Source of the DNA: a bacterium | GTDB taxonomy: Bacteria > JAGOBX01 | Assembly (NCBI GenBank): GCA_029551925.1 | Contig: JAKPEO010000096.1 | Coordinates: 1-30,630 of the forward strand | Reading direction: 5' to 3' | Length of the DNA stretch: 30,630 nucleotides | Part shown: positions 26,203 through 30,630 of the stretch, in pieces | Layout: each line of letters begins with the position of its first letter | How positions within the stretch are numbered: position 1 is the stretch's first letter | Notes under the pieces: model-generated | Databases searched by the model: none | Seen by the model: only the letters and a program-made list of their open reading frames with translations | What the model was told of the DNA's origin: nothing | Made by a program: the position numbers and the translations under genes

Positions 26203-28832
26203 AAAAAAAAATATTTATTATTGATTCGCATTCATTGATTTATAAAGCATATTATGCTATTCAAAATCTGACTGATTCCAAGGGCAATAGCACAAATGCA
26301 ATTTACGGTTTCGTTAAAATGTTGATTAAAATTACAGAGACCTACAAACCAGAATATCTGTTGGCTGTTTTTGATATTAGCAAAAAATCATTTAGAACCG
26401 AAATTTATTCTGAATATAAAGCGACGCGCAAGCCGACGCCAGCCGATTTGATACCGCAATTTTCAGAAATAAAAAATATCCTGAAAAAAATGAATGTTGA
26501 TGTTATTGAATTACAAAATTACGAAGCTGACGATATTATCGGAACGCTTGTAAATAAATATAAACAGCAGTTTGAAATTTTTATATTTTCGAGCGATAAA
26601 GATTTGAATCAGTTAATTGATGATAATGTAAAAATTTTAAATAGTAAAAAAGGTATTAGCGAAATTGATGTTATCGATAAACAAGCATTTGTAGAAAAAT
26701 ATAAAATTCCATTAGAATCATTTGTTGATTATTTAGCGCTTATCGGCGATAGTTCGGATAATATTCCGGGCGTCGAAGGTATAGGTCCTAAATTCGCTGA
26801 AAAATTGATAAATGAATTTGGCAGTATTGACAATATTTATGCAAATATTGATAAAATCAAGCCGGAAGCGCTGCGCAATAAATTATTAAAAAATAAAGAT
26901 AACGCATATTTAAGCCGCCAACTTGTTAAAATTAACAACCAACTAAATCTAAATATTGAACTGAAAAAATTTGAAATAAATAATATTAATGCGGTATTAG
27001 ATGATTTTAAGAGATTAGAATTTTTCTCAATTATCAAAGAACTGAAATTGTCTGATGCTGCTGCCGATGATACTGACAAAAAAAACAGCGTAAAATCTGA
27101 AAAGTTAGCAGATGGCTTTAAAATTTCAGAAATTACCGGCGCCTCGCAATTTGATAATTTAGATATTAAAAAGAATTTTTTTGTATATATTGCGAAATTA
27201 AATAATAACGATGTATTGTATTTTGTCAATTCCGCTAATATATTTTATTTTGCTGTTAATGACAATATGCTAAAAAAAATTTATGAATTTATTACCGCAA
27301 ATAAAATCAGAATTTGCGGATATGATTTGAAGATTTTGCTGAAATTATTTATACAGCAGAAACTAAATATTAATGACTTAATTATTTTTGATTATCGCAT
27401 TTCTTATAGTATGCTGCATAAAGATGAAGACATATATTCTATAATTTTAAAACTTTTTTCGATTGATATTAACAATATAGATAATTTGGAATTTGAAAAT
27501 ATCGATTTATTTCAAAAATCAATAACAGAGAATCTTCAAAAACAAATCTGTAATTTTTTTAAATATTATACGGCGCTTGAAGATTTATTGACCGCGCAAT
27601 TAAAAGAAACAAATCAATTAGAATTATTTGAAAATTTGGAAATTCCATTATTGACTATTGTTGCGTATATGGAATTTTATGGTATTTCGGTAGATAAGGA
27701 ATATTTGCTGAATTTGAAAAAAACAGTATCGTCAAAAGTCAATGAAATAAGCGCAAATATTTATAAAGAATTAGGCGAAGAGATAAATCTCAATTCGCCT
27801 AAACAAATAGCGGACGCATTATATAATAAATTGGGATTGATACCGCAGCGCAAAATAAAAACCGGGTATTCGACAGATAATGAAACGCTATTGAAATTAC
27901 GGCATTTTCATATTGTGCCGGAATTATTATTAGAGTATCGCAAATTCACAAAAATTTTGAGTGGCTATATTCTGCCGCTAATTGAACATATTCACAGCGA
28001 CGGTAAAATTCATTGTAATTTCAATCAAACTGGCGCAACGACCGGCAGATTTTCAAGTAATAATCCGAACCTGCAAAATTTACCTACTACTCATTCTGAT
28101 ATTTTAAATATTCGCCGCGCATTCAAATCTTATTCAAATAAATATCTTTTAGTTAATGCTGATTATTCGCAAATAGAACTGCGAATAATCGCGCATCTCT
28201 CAAATGACGAATATATGATAAATGCTTTTATTAATGATGAAGACATACATACTTCAACAGCTAAAAAAATTTTTGATATTAACGATGCTGCGGCTGTGAC
28301 GCAAGACATGCGCAGATTAGCAAAAACAATAAATTTCGGCGTGCTTTACGGTATGTCCGCGCATTCTTTAGCAATGGAGACCGGGTTATTTCATAATCAA
28401 GCAAAAGCGTTTATTGACAATTATTTTAATCAATTTTCAAGCATCAAAAAATATTTTGATAATTTAATTTTTGACGCTAAAAAAAATGGATATGTTGAAA
28501 CATTATTCAAACGCAGAAGATATATACCTGAATTATTATCAAAAAATAAAGTTGTGCAGCAGTCCGGCATTAGAATGGCGATGAATATGCCGATTCAAGG
28601 CACAGCCGCAGATATATTAAAATTAGCGATGCTCAAAACCCGCGAGCTCTGCGATAAATATAATGCTCAGTGCATATTAACTATCCACGATGAATTGGTA
28701 TTTGAAATTCCAAAAAATAGCGCAAATGATTTTGCCGCGCAATTAAAACAAACTATGGAAAATATAATTAAATTAAATGTTCCGCTCAAAGCGGAAGTTA
28801 ATATTGCCAGCCGTCTCGACGAATTGAAATAA
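26199..28832 (+). CDS. polA: DNA polymerase I
   Basis: An 877-residue family A polymerase for repair and Okazaki-fragment processing. The N-terminal 5'-3' flap nuclease (1-290) has IIDSHSLIYKAYYA, NYEADDIIGTL, FSSDKDLNQL and IGDSSDNIPGVEGIG, so its metal-binding acidic residues are intact. The middle region (about 310-480) is the position of the 3'-5' exonuclease but lacks the DxE of motif I (here FFVYIAKLN), and motif II reads GYDLKIL (374-380) without its final aspartate, so proofreading is probably lost. The polymerase part is intact: motif A DYSQIELR (D655), motif B AKTINFGVLYG (K709, F713, Y717) and motif C HDE (830-832). The ATG overlaps the stop of the giant CHAT gene (ATGA). Convergent with the downstream minus-strand gene. 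Confidence 0.95.
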   Translation: MKKKIFIIDSHSLIYKAYYAIQNLTDSKGNSTNAIYGFVKMLIKITETYKPEYLLAVFDISKKSFRTEIYSEYKATRKPTPADLIPQFSEIKNILKKMNVDVIELQNYEADDIIGTLVNKYKQQFEIFIFSSDKDLNQLIDDNVKILNSKKGISEIDVIDKQAFVEKYKIPLESFVDYLALIGDSSDNIPGVEGIGPKFAEKLINEFGSIDNIYANIDKIKPEALRNKLLKNKDNAYLSRQLVKINNQLNLNIELKKFEINNINAVLDDFKRLEFFSIIKELKLSDAAADDTDKKNSVKSEKLADGFKISEITGASQFDNLDIKKNFFVYIAKLNNNDVLYFVNSANIFYFAVNDNMLKKIYEFITANKIRICGYDLKILLKLFIQQKLNINDLIIFDYRISYSMLHKDEDIYSIILKLFSIDINNIDNLEFENIDLFQKSITENLQKQICNFFKYYTALEDLLTAQLKETNQLELFENLEIPLLTIVAYMEFYGISVDKEYLLNLKKTVSSKVNEISANIYKELGEEINLNSPKQIADALYNKLGLIPQRKIKTGYSTDNETLLKLRHFHIVPELLLEYRKFTKILSGYILPLIEHIHSDGKIHCNFNQTGATTGRFSSNNPNLQNLPTTHSDILNIRRAFKSYSNKYLLVNADYSQIELRIIAHLSNDEYMINAFINDEDIHTSTAKKIFDINDAAAVTQDMRRLAKTINFGVLYGMSAHSLAMETGLFHNQAKAFIDNYFNQFSSIKKYFDNLIFDAKKNGYVETLFKRRRYIPELLSKNKVVQQSGIRMAMNMPIQGTAADILKLAMLKTRELCDKYNAQCILTIHDELVFEIPKNSANDFAAQLKQTMENIIKLNVPLKAEVNIASRLDELK

Positions 28833-28857
28833 TAATAAATATTTATGCTAAAAAAAA

Positions 28858-29196
28858 TTATCTTCTTGTAGATTTTGTTTTTTTACGCGGTTGACTTTTT
28901 TTCGCAGCGGAACTGCTGCTTTTATTTTTTTTCGGAGATTGAAGCGCATTGATTTTTTCGAGTAATTTTTCATTTTGGTTTTGCAATGTCTGACAAACAT
29001 CGGCAAATTGCTGACGTTTTTGCGTTTCTTCGTCTAATTGTTTTTTAGTTTCTTGCAGTTGGCTGTCAAGATTTTTTAATTTTGTAGAATATTCATCTAC
29101 ATTTTTTTTCTGGTTTTTATAGGCATTATATAAAACAATATTTCCAGCTATCGCTACAATCAATAACGACGCTGCTAAAATAATTATTTTTTTCAT
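28858..29196 (-). CDS. Small membrane-anchored coiled-coil protein with basic tail
   Basis: A 112-residue protein not assigned to a family. An N-terminal hydrophobic segment (about 4-24) is a membrane anchor or uncleaved signal. It is followed by a coiled coil (about 28-87) built from KLKNLDSQLQETKKQL and QNQNEKLLEKINAL, and a strongly basic, serine-rich tail (about 88-112) ending PRKKTKSTRR. The ATG has a clear GGAGGAAAAA Shine-Dalgarno and a well-spaced promoter upstream, so it is a real expressed gene. The topology is reminiscent of small cell-division or envelope proteins of the FtsB/FtsL kind, but the basic tail would suit binding to an anionic partner such as nucleic acid, phospholipid or LPS. 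That is speculation. Confidence 0.75.
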   Translation of the reverse strand: MKKIIILAASLLIVAIAGNIVLYNAYKNQKKNVDEYSTKLKNLDSQLQETKKQLDEETQKRQQFADVCQTLQNQNEKLLEKINALQSPKKNKSSSSAAKKSQPRKKTKSTRR

Positions 29197-29247
29197 TATT
29201 TTTTCCTCCGCATCACAATTAACAAAAGTTATAAATTTTTTGTGCTG

Positions 29248-29276
29248 ATTATAATTATGAGTTTTTAATAAATCAA
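29248..29276 (-). promoter_or_regulatory. Promoter of the small coiled-coil gene
   Basis: On the minus strand TTGATT (29276-29271), exactly 17 bases, and a perfect TATAAT (29253-29248) lie about 52 bases upstream of the ATG. The arrangement is identical to that before the molybdenum hydroxylase operon. Confidence 0.65.
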
Positions 29277-29527
29277 GAAAATAATTAAAAATACTTATGC
29301 AAGTCCAACATTGACGAATGAAAAGAAAGGTAGATAAAAAAACAAGAAAAAAAAATAGGAAATGAATTAAAAAAAACTTAAAATTTTATGCTGTTTTAGG
29401 ATCAATAAGAATAGCATATTTTAATGAATTCATTTCTTAAACCGATATTGCTTCAGCAACTAAACTAACAAAGAAATATTAAAAAAAAATCGCTAAAAAA
29501 ATTAAAATATTAAAAAAACAATGATTA

Positions 29528-29552
29528 GCGGTTTTCATTATAATAAAACCGC
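29528..29552. repeat. Perfect 8-base hairpin
   Basis: GCGGTTTT (29528-29535) and AAAACCGC (29545-29552) around a 9-base loop. The plus strand has no T run after it; the minus strand has a T7 about a dozen bases beyond. It could be a weak terminator on the minus strand or part of a structured RNA. Confidence 0.55.
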
Positions 29553-29597
29553 ATCAACTGCCAATATATCTGTTATAAAATTTTTAAAATTATCAAA

Positions 29598-29612
29598 TAT
29601 GCCTTTGGCATA
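29598..29612. repeat. Perfect 6-base hairpin with 3-base loop
   Basis: TATGCC-TTT-GGCATA. It can be lengthened by CAA/TTG with one mismatch. No T run follows on either strand, so it is not a standard terminator. It sits between the hairpins at 29528 and 29661. Confidence 0.5.
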
Positions 29613-29656
29613 ATTGTTTAAAACGCTAAAAAAAAAAATGTCTCCCTAATTTTTTC

Positions 29657-29713
29657 TTAAAAGATTGATTTGTTGGTCTTCTCAATCTTGGGAATTTTGA
29701 TGAGATAAGCCAT
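29657..29713 (-). CDS. Possible microprotein or leader peptide (18 codons)
   Basis: Minus-strand frame MAYLIKIPKIEKTNKSIF with a GGGGGCG Shine-Dalgarno-like run 3 bases before the ATG. It uses AAG, GAG, ATC and CCC codons more than neighbouring genes. Its 3' half folds into an 8-base stem (29682-29689 with 29661-29668), and an 11-T run on the minus strand follows at 29638-29628. It may be a leader peptide, small RNA or remnant of a longer gene. Confidence 0.3.
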   Translation of the reverse strand: MAYLIKIPKIEKTNKSIF

Positions 29714-30022
29714 AACGCCCCCTTTTTAAATTATATTGCTAAATAATATTTATACTATATAATATTTTTGAAAAAGTTATTTTTTTATTTTTTTTCTTGA
29801 TTTTGGGTTTGAAAAAATCCGCTTTTTGAAAAATTCAATTTTTTTCTTTCAAAATTGCATCAACATGAAATCTTTTTTGTGGGGCGCGAGGGTTATTTTT
29901 ATCTTTTTCGTTTTTTTATCATTTTTATTACATTTTTTTCTAAAATTTAGCACGAAATCTTTTTAGATTTTTTGACGCTTCAGGATTGTTATGTTATTGA
30001 GTTTTAGTTTTTTAAAATATTG

Positions 30023-30051
30023 TTGTTTTATTTTTTTTTATATAATATAAT
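30023..30051 (+). promoter_or_regulatory. Possible promoter of iorA
   Basis: TTGTTT (30023-30028), a 17-base spacer and TATAAT (30046-30051) lie about 54 bases before the ATG. The -35 is poor and TATAAT-like strings are common here, so confidence is low. Confidence 0.35.
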
Positions 30052-30104
30052 AACATTTCTTATTTTTTTATTTCAAAAAATTTCAAAATAAAAAATGGAG
30101 AATA

Positions 30105-30630
30105 ATGAAAATGTCAACAACCAAAAAACTTATGTCTGGCAATGAAGCGATTGCGCGCGGTGCTTATGAATCTGATGTAAAATTTGCCGCGGCATATCCG
30201 GGCACTCCTTCCACTGAAATATTAGAAAATCTTGTAAAATATGAAGGCGTGGATTGTCAGTGGTCGCCAAATGAAAAAGTAGCATTAGAAGTAGCGATAG
30301 GCGCAAGTCTGGCGGGCGCGCGCGCGCTTGTTACTATGAAGCATGTTGGAATGAATGTAGCGGCTGACCCATTATTTACGCTCGCTTATACTGGCATTAA
30401 AGCGGGATTAGTAATTGTCTGCGCAGACGATCCGGAATTACACAGTTCACAAAACGAACAAGATAATAGAAATTACGGACGCGCTGCAAAAGTGCCGATA
30501 TTAGAGCCGGCAGATGCGGAAGAAGCGCGCAGATTCACAAAAATCGCTTTTGAACTTTCAGAAAAATTCGATATACCAGTTATTTTAAGGACCACTACAA
30601 GAATAGCGCATACTCGAACTGTAATTAATA
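30105..30630 (+). CDS. iorA: Indolepyruvate:ferredoxin oxidoreductase alpha subunit (3' end beyond window)
   Basis: The first 175 codons of an open frame that runs off the right edge. The enzyme oxidises aryl-2-oxo acids such as indolepyruvate to aryl-acyl-CoA with reduction of ferredoxin, in aromatic amino acid fermentation or biosynthesis by reversal. The visible N-terminal pyruvate:ferredoxin-oxidoreductase-type domain has SGNEAIARGAYE, AAAYPGTPSTEI, WSPNEKVALEVAIGASLAGA and DDPELHSSQNEQDNRNYGR, a wording typical of IorA. GGAG at 30097-30100 lies 4 bases before the ATG at 30105; an alternative ATG occurs two codons later with longer spacing. iorB would be expected beyond the edge. It implies an anaerobic, ferredoxin-based metabolism. 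Confidence 0.92.
   Translation, partial: MKMSTTKKLMSGNEAIARGAYESDVKFAAAYPGTPSTEILENLVKYEGVDCQWSPNEKVALEVAIGASLAGARALVTMKHVGMNVAADPLFTLAYTGIKAGLVIVCADDPELHSSQNEQDNRNYGRAAKVPILEPADAEEARRFTKIAFELSEKFDIPVILRTTTRIAHTRTVIN

Larger units (their letters stand above)
29277..30104. other. Long AT-rich intergenic region with several hairpins
   Basis: About 830 bases without a convincing long reading frame. Contents: a 12-base palindrome centred on GAATTC at 29423-29434; hairpins at 29528-29552, 29598-29612 and 29661-29689; a short minus-strand frame at 29657-29713; a GC-rich patch near 29881-29892; an AAATCT-TTTT-AGATTT stem followed by T's at 29955-29973; and a possible promoter at 30023-30051 for iorA. 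Long homopolymer runs of A and T fill the rest. Confidence 0.5.

Noticed and set aside
29277-30104. Known structured RNA (tmRNA, RNase P, SRP RNA, 6S)
   Set aside because: None of the conserved core strings of tmRNA, RNase P or SRP RNA were seen; 6S cannot be excluded by eye but no long bulged duplex is evident.

Overview
This window comes from a strongly AT-rich bacterial chromosome that uses the standard genetic code, with TGA as a normal stop. Several genes point to a cell with an outer membrane: an LPS-core (Kdo/WaaP-type) kinase, several lipoproteins, periplasmic thioredoxins and a metX-metW pair. The tmk-yaaR linkage together with these traits would fit a low-GC Spirochaetota-like lineage. 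That placement is inference; nothing here is taxonomically decisive. No phage, insertion sequence or CRISPR array was seen. Most genes look ordinary and intact.

Layout, left to right. (1) 1-1535, minus: an envelope redox operon. A thioredoxin lipoprotein is followed by a multidomain protein (TlpA-like thioredoxin, SurA-N-like segment, second thioredoxin) that runs off the left edge and starts with TTG. (2) 1704-5404, plus: a three-subunit molybdenum hydroxylase in the order FAD, 2Fe-2S, Mo subunit, read from a well-formed promoter divergent from the redox operon. (3) 5409-6811: an LPS-kinase-like protein and a class B acid phosphatase-like lipoprotein. (4) 6904-6977, minus: tRNA-Arg(CCG) with its own consensus-spaced promoter. 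(5) 7336-10570: a duplicated DUF1538 membrane protein and a soluble protein that appears to be three P-II-like modules in tandem, ending at a bidirectional terminator. (6) 10634-12403, minus: a two-helix RCK potassium channel followed by a free-standing cyclic-nucleotide-binding domain. (7) 12579-15037: metX, metW and a further methyltransferase. (8) 15153-18341: M23 peptidase, tmk, yaaR and a GT4 glycosyltransferase behind a perfect sigma70-type promoter. (9) 18742-28832: a secreted giant of about 2486 residues (propeller, TPRs, probable degenerate CHAT, TPRs, active-looking CHAT) overlapping polA by 4 bases. (10) 28858-29196, minus: a small membrane-anchored coiled-coil protein. (11) 30105-end: the start of iorA, after a long AT-rich spacer with several hairpins.

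The strongest candidates for something undescribed are the giant exported TPR-CHAT protein, whose middle looks like a second, catalytically dead CHAT domain (a separase-like pseudo/active pairing inside one bacterial polypeptide); the DUF1538 plus triple-P-II pair; the split channel/cyclic-nucleotide sensor pair; and the thioredoxin-SurA-thioredoxin fusion. All motif positions were read by eye, and family names rest on motif recognition rather than database searches.
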